Source: Verrucomicrobia bacterium UBA1629 (GTDB lineage Bacteria; Verrucomicrobiota; Kiritimatiellia; RFP12; UBA1067). From it: DNA of 13,910 nt. This document shows, piece by piece, positions 1-6,032 of the stretch. The position numbers and the translations under genes were made by a program. The stretch's first letter is position 1. The number at the start of each line of letters is the position of its first letter. The notes beneath the pieces were generated by a model that was given only the letters and a program-made list of their open reading frames with translations, was not told the origin of the DNA and did not search any database. The stretch is taken from the NCBI GenBank assembly GCA_002321305.1, contig DCMF01000021.1, forward strand, positions 1,165-15,074, given 5' to 3'.

Positions 1-246
1 TCGATGGACTCGTCGCACTACTACCGCCAGTACTGGTACTGGGGCGGCGAGGCGGACTTGCGCGTCAACGGCGGCAAGCTGAAGCTCTGCTCCATTCCCG
101 ACGCGGAATGGGCCGAGGTCGAGAAGAAGGCCGTGCCATTCTGGGAGGAGATCGCCAAGGAATCCCCGCGCGCGAAGGCCGTCGTCGACGCCTTCCGCAA
201 GTACAACGCCGTCATGGCCAAGGCCGGCAAACCCTACCGCTACTGA
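1..246 (+). CDS. TRAP transporter substrate-binding protein (DctP family), C-terminal fragment
   Basis: This is the last 81 codons of a gene that starts upstream of the window; the frame is already open at base 1. The residues WYWGGEADLRVNGG followed by a helical tail (IPDAEWAEVEKKAVPFWEEIAKE) and a terminal YNAVMAKAGKPYRY look like the C-terminal end of DctP-type periplasmic binding proteins. In that family the last helices pack against the ligand lobe and the protein usually ends with a 'pvWeeiA...y...m...G..yr' pattern. It would capture the transported solute in the periplasm and pass it to the DctQ/DctM membrane complex encoded next. The stop codon is 4 nt before the small permease gene, so the genes are co-transcribed. 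The ligand-binding residues lie outside the window, so the substrate cannot be read here. The TRAP context makes the family call good. Confidence 0.8.
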   Translation, partial: SMDSSHYYRQYWYWGGEADLRVNGGKLKLCSIPDAEWAEVEKKAVPFWEEIAKESPRAKAVVDAFRKYNAVMAKAGKPYRY

Positions 247-250
247 AGCC

Positions 251-1408
251 ATGAACGCGCTTGCGAAATACGTGCGCGGCGTCGAGTCCCTCGTCCGGGG
301 GCTCGGCGCCGCCGCGATGTACCTCCTGCTGGTGATCCTGGCGGTGCTGATGTTCCCCGTCTTCGCGCGGGGCAGCGGCATCGACACCATCTGGGCGCTG
401 GAGCTGGCGCAGTTCGCCGTCGGCGCCTACTACCTGCTCGGCGCGGGCTGGACGCTCCAGCGCGGCGCGCACGTGCGCATGGACTTCCTCTACGCGAACT
501 GGAAGCCGCGCACGAAGGCGATCGTCGATGCGGTCACGTCGTTCTTCGTCCTCTTCTACCTCGTCGTGATGCTGATCGGCGGCTGGGACAGCTGCGCCTA
601 CGCCGTCGTCGCGAAGCAGGTCAACCACACGGTCTGGGCCCCGTACATGGCGCCGATCAAGATCGCGATGGTGATCGGCATCTTCTTCATGTTCCTGCAG
701 ATGACGGCCGAGTTCGTCAAGTCCCTGCTCGCCGCCTGCCGGAAGGAGATCGCGCTGCCGGACCCCGACGGCGACGACGAGCGCCTCTACGGCGGACGCC
801 TCGCGCGCGCCGCCTACTGGAAGAAGATGGCGGTCTGCGCGGCCGTCGGCGCGGCGGGCGCGATCCTGCTGCTCGCCGGAATCCCGCACGTCACGCGCGC
901 GGGCGGCTTCGGCCTCCTGCTCGTGTTCGCGGGCGCGTTCCTCGCGGTCGGCGCGCCGGTCGCGGCGATCCCCCCGACGGTCCGCCGCTTCCACGACCTC
1001 GACCTGTCCGGCTGGTGGGCGTTCGGGTTCGGCCTCTTCGCCCTGATCCCCGGCTTCGGCGTCTTCGCGATGGTCGGCGCGGCGGTCCTGCTCGGGCAGG
1101 ACGGCGCGCCCGGCACGACGGGCTTCGGCCCCGACCCGAAGGGGCGAGACCTCATCCACGTCTTCGACCCGCGCATCCCCAAGGCCCCGGCGCCCCTCGC
1201 GGCCGCGCCGGTCCCGGCCGCGCCGGAGGCCGCGCACGCCTACTGGACGCCCTACCTCGTCTTCGCCGGCGTCGGCGTCGCCTGCCTCGCGGGCGGGTTC
1301 GGCCTCGCGGCCCTGCTCGCCAACCCGACCTGGTTTCTCCTGGGCGGACTCGTCTTCGTCCTTTCGGCTCTCTTCCTGATCGGAGGTGTCCTATGTATGA
1401 ATCGCTAA
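251..1408 (+). CDS. dctQ: TRAP transporter small permease (DctQ) fused to a DUF805-like membrane domain
   Basis: Residues 1-165 form a TRAP small permease with membrane segments near 22-38, 50-68, 92-112 and 132-153. The motif QRGAHVRMDFLY (70-81) is typical of the mannitol/chloroaromatic-like TRAP branch. A normal DctQ stops at about 160-200 residues, but this protein runs to 385. Residues ~183-298 resemble DUF805: YW at 189-190, hydrophobic segments at ~192-211 and 218-240, then VRRFHDLDLSGWW (244-256), another segment at ~258-282, and GFGPDPKG (291-298). An Ala/Pro linker (312-328) leads to two more hydrophobic segments (~333-355 and 360-383). DctQ is the structural partner that scaffolds the DctM transport subunit; the role of the added domain is unknown. 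There is no strong ribosome-binding site, so translation is probably coupled to the upstream gene. The gene overlaps the large permease gene by 16 nt. A sequencing frameshift is unlikely because the frame is open and shows the same codon bias throughout. Confidence 0.85.
   Translation: MNALAKYVRGVESLVRGLGAAAMYLLLVILAVLMFPVFARGSGIDTIWALELAQFAVGAYYLLGAGWTLQRGAHVRMDFLYANWKPRTKAIVDAVTSFFVLFYLVVMLIGGWDSCAYAVVAKQVNHTVWAPYMAPIKIAMVIGIFFMFLQMTAEFVKSLLAACRKEIALPDPDGDDERLYGGRLARAAYWKKMAVCAAVGAAGAILLLAGIPHVTRAGGFGLLLVFAGAFLAVGAPVAAIPPTVRRFHDLDLSGWWAFGFGLFALIPGFGVFAMVGAAVLLGQDGAPGTTGFGPDPKGRDLIHVFDPRIPKAPAPLAAAPVPAAPEAAHAYWTPYLVFAGVGVACLAGGFGLAALLANPTWFLLGGLVFVLSALFLIGGVLCMNR
1382..1386 (+). promoter_or_regulatory. 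Ribosome-binding site of the TRAP large permease gene
   Basis: GGAGG lies 6 nt before the ATG at 1393, inside the 3' end of the small permease gene. It fixes the start of the large permease even though the same frame stays open upstream to about 1015. Confidence 0.75.
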
Positions 1409-2838
1409 GCCTGACGGAATACCTGCTCTCCTATCCTGGGATCATCGTCGCGCTGATGTTCTCGCTCCTCATGGTCCTCATGCTGACGGGCCAGCGCGTC
1501 TTCGGCGTGATGGGCTTCATCGGCGTCGTCTTCGCGCTCGTCTTCATCGACCGCGGCGCGCTCGGCTACGGCTTCAACGCGGCGATCAAGCTGTTCAACT
1601 GGTACCCGATGCTGACGTTGCCGATGTTCGTGTTCATGGGCTTCATGCTCTCGGAGTCGGGCATCGCGAACGACATGTACTACATGTTCCACGTCTGGTT
1701 CGGCGGCCTCCGGGGCGGCCTCGCCGTCGGCACGCTGCTCGTGATGGTCATGATCTCGTGCATGAACGGCCTCTCGGTCGCCGGCATGGCGATCGGCTGC
1801 TCGGTCGCGCTGCCGGAGCTCCTGAAGCGGAACTACGACAAGCGGATGATCTCCGGCGTCATCCAGGCCGGCTCGTCGCTCGGCATCCTGTTTCCGCCGT
1901 CGGTCGTCCTCGTCCTCTACGGGATGATCGCGCGCGAGCAGGTCAAGGACCTCTGGCTCGCCGGCATCGGGCCCGCCGCGCTCCTCTCGCTCCTCTTCTT
2001 CGGCTACGTCGTGGTCCGCTGCCGCCTCAACCCGAAGCTCGGCCCGATCCTGCCGAAGGAGCAGCGCAACTTCAGCTGGGCGGAGAAGTTCAAGGTGCTG
2101 CGCGCGGGCATCCTCCCGATCCTGCTCGTGCTCGCGGTGATCGGCTCGTTCTTCTCGGGCCTCACCTCGCTGGAGGAAAGCTCCGCCGTCGGCGCGCTCG
2201 CCGCGTTCCTGATCGCCCTCTGCAAGCGGCGGCTCACGCTCAAGGTCTTCACGAAGACCCTGAAGGAGACGCTCGACAACTCGGCCATGTTCCTCTGGAT
2301 CATGATGGCGGCCCTGTCGTTCTCGGCGGTCTTCGACTCGCTGCACGCGGTGGACGTCCTGAAGCAGTTCTTCACCGGCGACCTCGGCCTCTCGCCGTGG
2401 TGCGTCCTCTTCCTGATGCAGCTCACGTTCATCGTCATGGGCATCTTCCTCGACGACACCGCGATGCTCATCATCGTCGCGCCGCTGTTCATCCCGCTCG
2501 TGAAGGAGCTTGGGTTCAGCCCGATCTGGTTCGGCGTCCTCTACACGATCACCTGCCAGATCGCGTACATCACCCCGCCGTTCGGCTACAACCTCTTCAT
2601 GATGCGCGCGATGAGCCCCGACTGCATCACGATCAAGGACATCTACGCGTCGATCGTCCCGTTCCTTTTCCTGATGGTCGCCGCGATCGTCCTGATCATG
2701 GTGTTCCCGGACATCGCCCTCTGGCTGCCGGACTACGTGAACGGCAAGGCCGTCGGACCCGTCGACTGGCTCGTCGCGCACTGCGGCTGGTTCCGCGACC
2801 TCTGCGCGAGCGCGTTCCACTACGTCCCCGTGAGGTAG
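1393..2838 (+). CDS. dctM: TRAP transporter large permease (DctM family)
   Basis: This 481-residue protein is the transport subunit of a TRAP system, which moves solute across the inner membrane using an ion gradient, normally sodium. It has about a dozen hydrophobic segments. Family hallmarks are FNWYPMLTLPMFVFMGFMLSESG (68-90), the re-entrant loop region GVIQAGSSLGILFPPSVVLVLYG (155-177), and the C-terminal GIFLDDTAMLIIVAPLFIPL (350-369) with TCQIAYITPPFGYNLF (387-402). FPPS and TPPFG are the characteristic helix-breaking motifs. The pattern is closest to the 'mannitol/chloroaromatic' class of large permeases. It is longer than a typical 425-440 residue DctM because of a tail of about 40 residues after 441. 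The start is supported by GGAGG at good spacing. The gene lies 4 nt upstream of eutB, which suggests the imported compound feeds the lyase pathway; that link is an inference. Confidence 0.93.
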   Translation: MYESLSLTEYLLSYPGIIVALMFSLLMVLMLTGQRVFGVMGFIGVVFALVFIDRGALGYGFNAAIKLFNWYPMLTLPMFVFMGFMLSESGIANDMYYMFHVWFGGLRGGLAVGTLLVMVMISCMNGLSVAGMAIGCSVALPELLKRNYDKRMISGVIQAGSSLGILFPPSVVLVLYGMIAREQVKDLWLAGIGPAALLSLLFFGYVVVRCRLNPKLGPILPKEQRNFSWAEKFKVLRAGILPILLVLAVIGSFFSGLTSLEESSAVGALAAFLIALCKRRLTLKVFTKTLKETLDNSAMFLWIMMAALSFSAVFDSLHAVDVLKQFFTGDLGLSPWCVLFLMQLTFIVMGIFLDDTAMLIIVAPLFIPLVKELGFSPIWFGVLYTITCQIAYITPPFGYNLFMMRAMSPDCITIKDIYASIVPFLFLMVAAIVLIMVFPDIALWLPDYVNGKAVGPVDWLVAHCGWFRDLCASAFHYVPVR

Positions 2839-2842
2839 CGCC

Positions 2843-4237
2843 ATGGAACCCGTCACCCTCGAGGTCGCCGGAAGGCACTGGACGTTCAGCTCCCTCAAGG
2901 AGCTGATGGCCAAGGCGTCGCCCAGGCGTTCGGGCGACGTCACGGCGGGGTGCGCCGCCGCGTGCGACGAGGAGCGCGTCGCGGCGCAGATGCTGCTCGC
3001 CGACGTGCCGCTCGCCCTCTTCCTCGACGAGCCGCTGATCCCCTACGAGAAGGACGAGGTGACGCGGCTCATCGTCGACTCGCATGACGCGGCGGCGTTC
3101 GCGCCCGTGAAGGGCCTCAGCGTCGGCGAGTTCCGCGACTGGCTCCTCCGCTACGAGACGGACGGCAAGGCCCTGTCCGCGCTCGCGCCCGGCCTCACGC
3201 CGGAGATGGTCGCCGCCGCATCCAAGCTCTGCTCGAACCAGGACCTGATCCTCGTCGCCTCGAAGTGCCGCGTCGTCACGGCGTTCCGCGACACGATCGG
3301 CCTTCCCGGCCGCCTCTCGACGCGCCTGCAGCCGAACCACGCGACGGACGACCTCAAGGGCATCGCCGCCTCCATGCTGGAGGGGCTGCTCTACGGGTGC
3401 GGCGACGCCGTCATCGGCATCAACCCGGCGACGGACTCCGTGCCGATGATGCGCGAGCTGCTGAAGCTGATCGACGAGCTCGTCCACCGCTACCGCATCC
3501 CGACGCAGAGCTGCGTGCTGTCGCACGTCACGAACGCGCTGGAGGTCATGCGGCTCGGCGCGCCCGTCGATCTCGTCTTCCAGTCCATCGCCGGCACCGA
3601 GATCGCCAACCGGGTCTTCGGCATCGACCTCGGCATCCTCCAGGAGGCCTACGACGCGGCGCTCTCCCTGAAGCGCGGCACGGTCGGGCAGAACGTGATG
3701 TACTTCGAGACGGGCCAGGGCAGCGCGCTCTCCGGGCGCGGCGACTGGGGCGTCGACATGCAGACGTGCGAGGCGCGCGCCTACGCGGTCGCGCGGAAGT
3801 TCAGGCCGCTGCTCGTCAACACCGTCGTCGGCTTCATCGGGCCCGAATACCTCTACGACGGCAAGGAGATCCTCCGCGCCGGGCTGGAGGACCACTTCTG
3901 CGGCAAGCTGCTCGGCCTGCCGATGGGCTGCGACATCTGCTACACCAACCACGCCGAGGCCGACCAGAACGACATGGACGTCCTGATGACCTGCCTCGCC
4001 GCCGCCGGCCTCACCTACCAGATGGCGATCCCCGGCGGCGACGACGTGATGCTCGGCTACCAGACGACGAGCTACCACGACATCCAGTACGTGCGGCAGG
4101 TCTTCGGCAAGCGCCCCGCACCCGAATTCGAGGCCTGGCTGGAGGAGATGAACCTCGTCGACGCCCGCCAGCGGCTCGTCAACCACAAAGGAGGCGAACA
4201 TGCTCTTGTCGGCTACGAACGCGAACTTGAGCGCTGA
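2843..4237 (+). CDS. eutB: Ethanolamine ammonia-lyase large (catalytic) subunit EutB
   Basis: EutB catalyses adenosylcobalamin-dependent conversion of ethanolamine to acetaldehyde and ammonia as a complex with EutC. The 464-residue protein aligns end to end with the ~453-residue family from memory. Recognisable blocks are RSGDVTAG (29-36), RLQPN (161-165), DAVIGINPATD (188-198), YFETGQGSALS (287-297), NTVVGFIGPEYLY (326-338) and GLEDHFCGKLLGLPMGCDICYTNHAEADQN (347-376). The residues that bind substrate in the E. coli enzyme (Arg160, Gln162, Asn193, Glu287, Asp362) appear intact as Arg161, Gln163, Asn194, Glu289 and Asp364, so the enzyme should be active. It starts 4 nt after the TRAP permease stop, with only a weak GAGG upstream. 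Its 3' end overlaps eutC by 38 nt. The C-terminus differs from the E. coli form. I am nearly certain of the identity. Confidence 0.98.
   Translation: MEPVTLEVAGRHWTFSSLKELMAKASPRRSGDVTAGCAAACDEERVAAQMLLADVPLALFLDEPLIPYEKDEVTRLIVDSHDAAAFAPVKGLSVGEFRDWLLRYETDGKALSALAPGLTPEMVAAASKLCSNQDLILVASKCRVVTAFRDTIGLPGRLSTRLQPNHATDDLKGIAASMLEGLLYGCGDAVIGINPATDSVPMMRELLKLIDELVHRYRIPTQSCVLSHVTNALEVMRLGAPVDLVFQSIAGTEIANRVFGIDLGILQEAYDAALSLKRGTVGQNVMYFETGQGSALSGRGDWGVDMQTCEARAYAVARKFRPLLVNTVVGFIGPEYLYDGKEILRAGLEDHFCGKLLGLPMGCDICYTNHAEADQNDMDVLMTCLAAAGLTYQMAIPGGDDVMLGYQTTSYHDIQYVRQVFGKRPAPEFEAWLEEMNLVDARQRLVNHKGGEHALVGYERELER
4187..4194 (+). promoter_or_regulatory. Strong ribosome-binding site of eutC inside eutB
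   Basis: AAAGGAGG lies 5 nt before the ATG at 4200 and is embedded in the eutB coding sequence. It is the strongest Shine-Dalgarno match in the window. It supports the 38-nt overlap and suggests eutC is translated at a high independent rate to match EutB. Confidence 0.8.
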
Positions 4238-5021
4238 CCCCTGGGCCGCGCTCCGGCGCTTCACGCCCGCGCGCATCGCGATGGGGCGGGCAGGCGGCAG
4301 CCTGCGCACCGTCAACCTGCTCGACTTCCGCCTCGCCCACGCCCGCGCGCGCGACGCCGTGCACGCGCCGTTCCACGCGGACGTCGTGTACGGGCAGCTC
4401 GACGCCGCCGGCTTCGCGCACGTCGAGGCGCAGACGCTCATCACGGACAAGCTCGACTACCTGCTCCACCCGGAGCGCGGACGGATCCTGACGGACGCGT
4501 CCACGGCGTTCCTGAAAGCCCGCGCGGCGGACTGGGGGCAGAAGGACATCGTCGTCGTCATCTCGGACGGCCTCTCGGCCGTCGCGGCGGAGGAGCATGC
4601 CGTCGACGTCGCCAGGGGGCTGCGCGACGAGCTGGGCGGCGCGTTCTCGTTCTACCCCGTCGTCGTCGTGCCGTTCGGCCGCGTCAAGATCGCGGACGCG
4701 ATCTCCGACGCGCTCGGCGCGCGGATGGCGATCATCCTCCTCGGCGAGCGCCCCGGCCTCGGCGCGAAGGACTCCCTCAGCGCCTACTTCACGTACATGG
4801 CGCGCAACGGCTCCGTCGACTCGGACCGCAACTGCGTCTCCAACATCCGCCCCGGCGGCATGCCCGTGCCCTGGGCCGTGCGCAAGCTCTCCGTCCTCAT
4901 GCGCGAGTCGTTCCGCCTGAAGCTGAGCGGCACGGGCCTCAAGGACCGCCTGACGCTCGACGACCTCCAGCGCATGATCCCCCTGTCGGACGACGGGCGC
5001 GTCCTCCCTGCCGCCCCATGA
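4200..5021 (+). CDS. eutC: Ethanolamine ammonia-lyase small subunit EutC
   Basis: EutC is the smaller subunit of the lyase and helps bind adenosylcobalamin at the EutB interface. The protein has 273 residues, a little under the usual ~295. Typical blocks are DPWAALRRFTPARIAMGRAG (13-32), FRLAHARARDAVHAPF (43-58), VVVISDGLSAVAAEEHA (118-134), ILLGERPGLGAKDSLSAYFTY (179-199), RNCVSNIRPGGMP (210-222) and LKLSGTGLKD (240-249). The first TPARIxMGRAG block and the SDGLSA block are diagnostic. The missing length is at the variable N-terminus before DPWAALRRFTP, which is common in the family. The stop overlaps the next start as ATGA, so the adenosyltransferase is translationally coupled. Confidence 0.97.
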   Translation: MLLSATNANLSADPWAALRRFTPARIAMGRAGGSLRTVNLLDFRLAHARARDAVHAPFHADVVYGQLDAAGFAHVEAQTLITDKLDYLLHPERGRILTDASTAFLKARAADWGQKDIVVVISDGLSAVAAEEHAVDVARGLRDELGGAFSFYPVVVVPFGRVKIADAISDALGARMAIILLGERPGLGAKDSLSAYFTYMARNGSVDSDRNCVSNIRPGGMPVPWAVRKLSVLMRESFRLKLSGTGLKDRLTLDDLQRMIPLSDDGRVLPAAP

Positions 5022-5533
5022 TCCACCTCTACACAGGCGACGGGAAGGGCAAGACGACGGCGGCCGTCGGGCTGGCCGTGCGCGCGCGCGGACACGGCTG
5101 GCGCGTCCTCTTCGTGCAGTTCCTCAAGGGCGGGCCGAGCGGGGAGATCGACGGCCTGCGGCGGCTGGGCGTCGAGGTGCTGCGCCCGGCCGACCCGCAC
5201 GGCTTCTGGTGGCAGCTGGACTCGCTCGAGCGCGCCCGCCTCGCCGCCGAGCACGACGGGATCCTCCGCGCCGTCCAGTCCCGGCTCGCCGGCGCGACGC
5301 CGCCGCAGCTGCTCGTCCTCGACGAGTTCACCTACGTCTACACGGCCCCGATGGCGAACCGCGCGCTCTGCCGCGCCGTGTTGGACACGGCGGCGGCGCG
5401 GGGCGTCGAGACCGTCGTGACGGGACGCGCCCCCGGCGACCTCGCCGCGCGGGCCGACTACCTCTCCGAGATCCGGGCCGTGCGCCACCCCTTCGCGCGC
5501 GGCGTCTCCGCACGCCCCGGCGTCGAGTTCTAG
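5018..5533 (+). CDS. cobO: Corrinoid adenosyltransferase, CobA/CobO/BtuR type
   Basis: This enzyme transfers adenosyl from ATP to the cobalt of reduced corrinoids, giving adenosylcobalamin, the cofactor of EutBC. The 171-residue protein has the family P-loop TGDGKGKTTAAVG (6-18), the VQFLKGG block (33-39), LLVLDEFTYVY (98-108, Walker B and the DEFTY family signature), VVTGRAP (133-139) and SEIRAVRHPFARGV (150-163). It lacks the ~25-residue N-terminal arm of E. coli BtuR, as do many short members. Classical eut operons often carry an unrelated adenosyltransferase, EutT; here the CobA type fills the slot. It overlaps eutC by 4 nt and is the last gene of the operon in view. The hairpin at 5590-5604 lacks a T-tract and is a weak terminator candidate at best. 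Confidence 0.95.
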   Translation: MIHLYTGDGKGKTTAAVGLAVRARGHGWRVLFVQFLKGGPSGEIDGLRRLGVEVLRPADPHGFWWQLDSLERARLAAEHDGILRAVQSRLAGATPPQLLVLDEFTYVYTAPMANRALCRAVLDTAAARGVETVVTGRAPGDLAARADYLSEIRAVRHPFARGVSARPGVEF

Positions 5534-5589
5534 GCGGACGCGAGACGCGGGCCCGATATTGTGCCATGAATTGCGGTAAACGGCGAGTC

Positions 5590-5604
5590 CCCCGATTTTC
5601 GGGG
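5590..5604. repeat. Short perfect hairpin overlapping the upstream copy of the direct repeat
   Basis: CCCCGA (5590-5595) and TCGGGG (5599-5604) form a perfect 6-bp stem around a TTT loop, running into the first bases of the repeat at 5601. It could act on the 3' end of the eut operon transcript. There is no run of T after it, so it is not a convincing intrinsic terminator. It is absent before the second repeat copy. Confidence 0.5.
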
Positions 5605-5635
5605 CCTGTCCCCAGGTTTGACGCTCGAAAAACAA
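5601..5635 (+). repeat. 35-bp direct repeat, copy 1 (upstream of hipBA)
   Basis: The copy starts GGGGCCTGTCCCC and ends GCTCGAAAAACAA. It matches positions 7246-7280 at 30 of 35 bases, and all five differences are transitions. The GGGG...CCCC core is an imperfect palindrome, as in REP-type dispersed repeats. The two copies bracket the hipBA genes in the same orientation. Confidence 0.75.
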
Positions 5636-5667
5636 CGAAAAGAGAGGGGCTTTGACATCTGATTATT

Positions 5668-5722
5668 GCCTTTATAAGAGCGGTTGTGATATAATACAGG
5701 CGTTTTTTGTCTTTATAAAGGC
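5668..5722. promoter_or_regulatory. Inverted 10-bp arms around the hipB promoter, probable HipB operator pair
   Basis: GCCTTTATAA (5668-5677) and its exact reverse complement TTATAAAGGC (5713-5722) flank the -10 element. Their centres are 45 bp apart. The right copy also contains the perfect palindrome CTTTATAAAG (5711-5720). The left arm lies in the promoter spacer and the right arm lies between the predicted transcript start and the hipB start codon. HipB-type antitoxins repress their own operon by binding such paired sites, so this is the likely operator. Because the left arm is upstream of the predicted start, an RNA hairpin is unlikely. Confidence 0.6.
5687..5695 (+). promoter_or_regulatory. 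hipBA promoter, extended -10
   Basis: TGA-TATAAT: TG at 5687-5688 and TATAAT at 5690-5695. A partial -35 (TTGCCT, 5666-5671) sits 18 bp upstream. Transcription is predicted to start near 5702, giving a leader of about 25 nt before the hipB ATG at 5727. Confidence 0.7.
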
Positions 5723-5726
5723 TGTT

Positions 5727-6032
5727 ATGCTCTATCAGACACGGAAAGAGATGTTGGCGACATTGGGGGCGAGCGTACGCGCGGCGCGGCTTGCGGCGAA
5801 CCTGTCGCTCGAGACGACGGCGGCTCGCAGTGGCATTTCCCTGACGGCCCTTCGGAACCTGGAAAGCGGGCGAAACGCCTCGACGGTGACGTTGCTGGAA
5901 GTCTGCCGCACATTGAGGCGGACGGACTGGATTGTCGGCATCGCGCCGCCGGAACTTGATGCGGCGTTCTTCGAGCGTCCCGAACGCAAAAAGCGTCAGC
6001 GCGCCACGCCGCATCGGAGGGGTGTCGCATGA
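5727..6032 (+). CDS. hipB: HipB-type antitoxin, XRE-family DNA-binding protein
   Basis: This is a 101-residue helix-turn-helix protein. The XRE/Cro fold covers ~14-67: LGASVRAARLAANLSLETTAARSGISLTALRNLESGR, then the stabilising helix STVTLLEVCRTLRR. The C-terminus is basic (ERKKRQRATPHRR). HipB-like proteins neutralise the HipA kinase and repress the operon with it. I chose the ATG at 5727, preceded by AAAGG (5717-5721), over an earlier TTG at 5652, because the TTG lies upstream of the predicted transcript start. The gene overlaps hipA as ATGA, the usual coupling of a toxin-antitoxin pair. Together with the operator-like arms upstream this is a complete regulatory unit. Confidence 0.88.
   Translation: MLYQTRKEMLATLGASVRAARLAANLSLETTAARSGISLTALRNLESGRNASTVTLLEVCRTLRRTDWIVGIAPPELDAAFFERPERKKRQRATPHRRGVA

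Noticed and set aside
1405..4450. Very long open frames on the minus strand (over 500 residues at 1405-2943 and 2696-4450, and others such as 212-1237)
   Set aside because: They are antisense to clear dctM and eutB genes, are rich in Arg/Asp/Glu/Val as expected from reading GC-biased codons backwards, and show no recognisable domain.
5553..5575. A promoter-like TTGTGCCATGAAT after cobO
   Set aside because: The -10 would need two changes from TATAAT, and no gene starts at a suitable distance.
5590..5604. CCCCGA-TTT-TCGGGG hairpin as the terminator of the eut operon
   Set aside because: The stem is only 6 bp and no T-tract follows. I list it as a hairpin only.
5652..5726. TTG start that would extend HipB by 25 residues
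   Set aside because: The region holds the promoter and operator arms and lies upstream of the predicted transcript start. The ATG at 5727 has a nearby AAAGG and gives a normal-length HipB.
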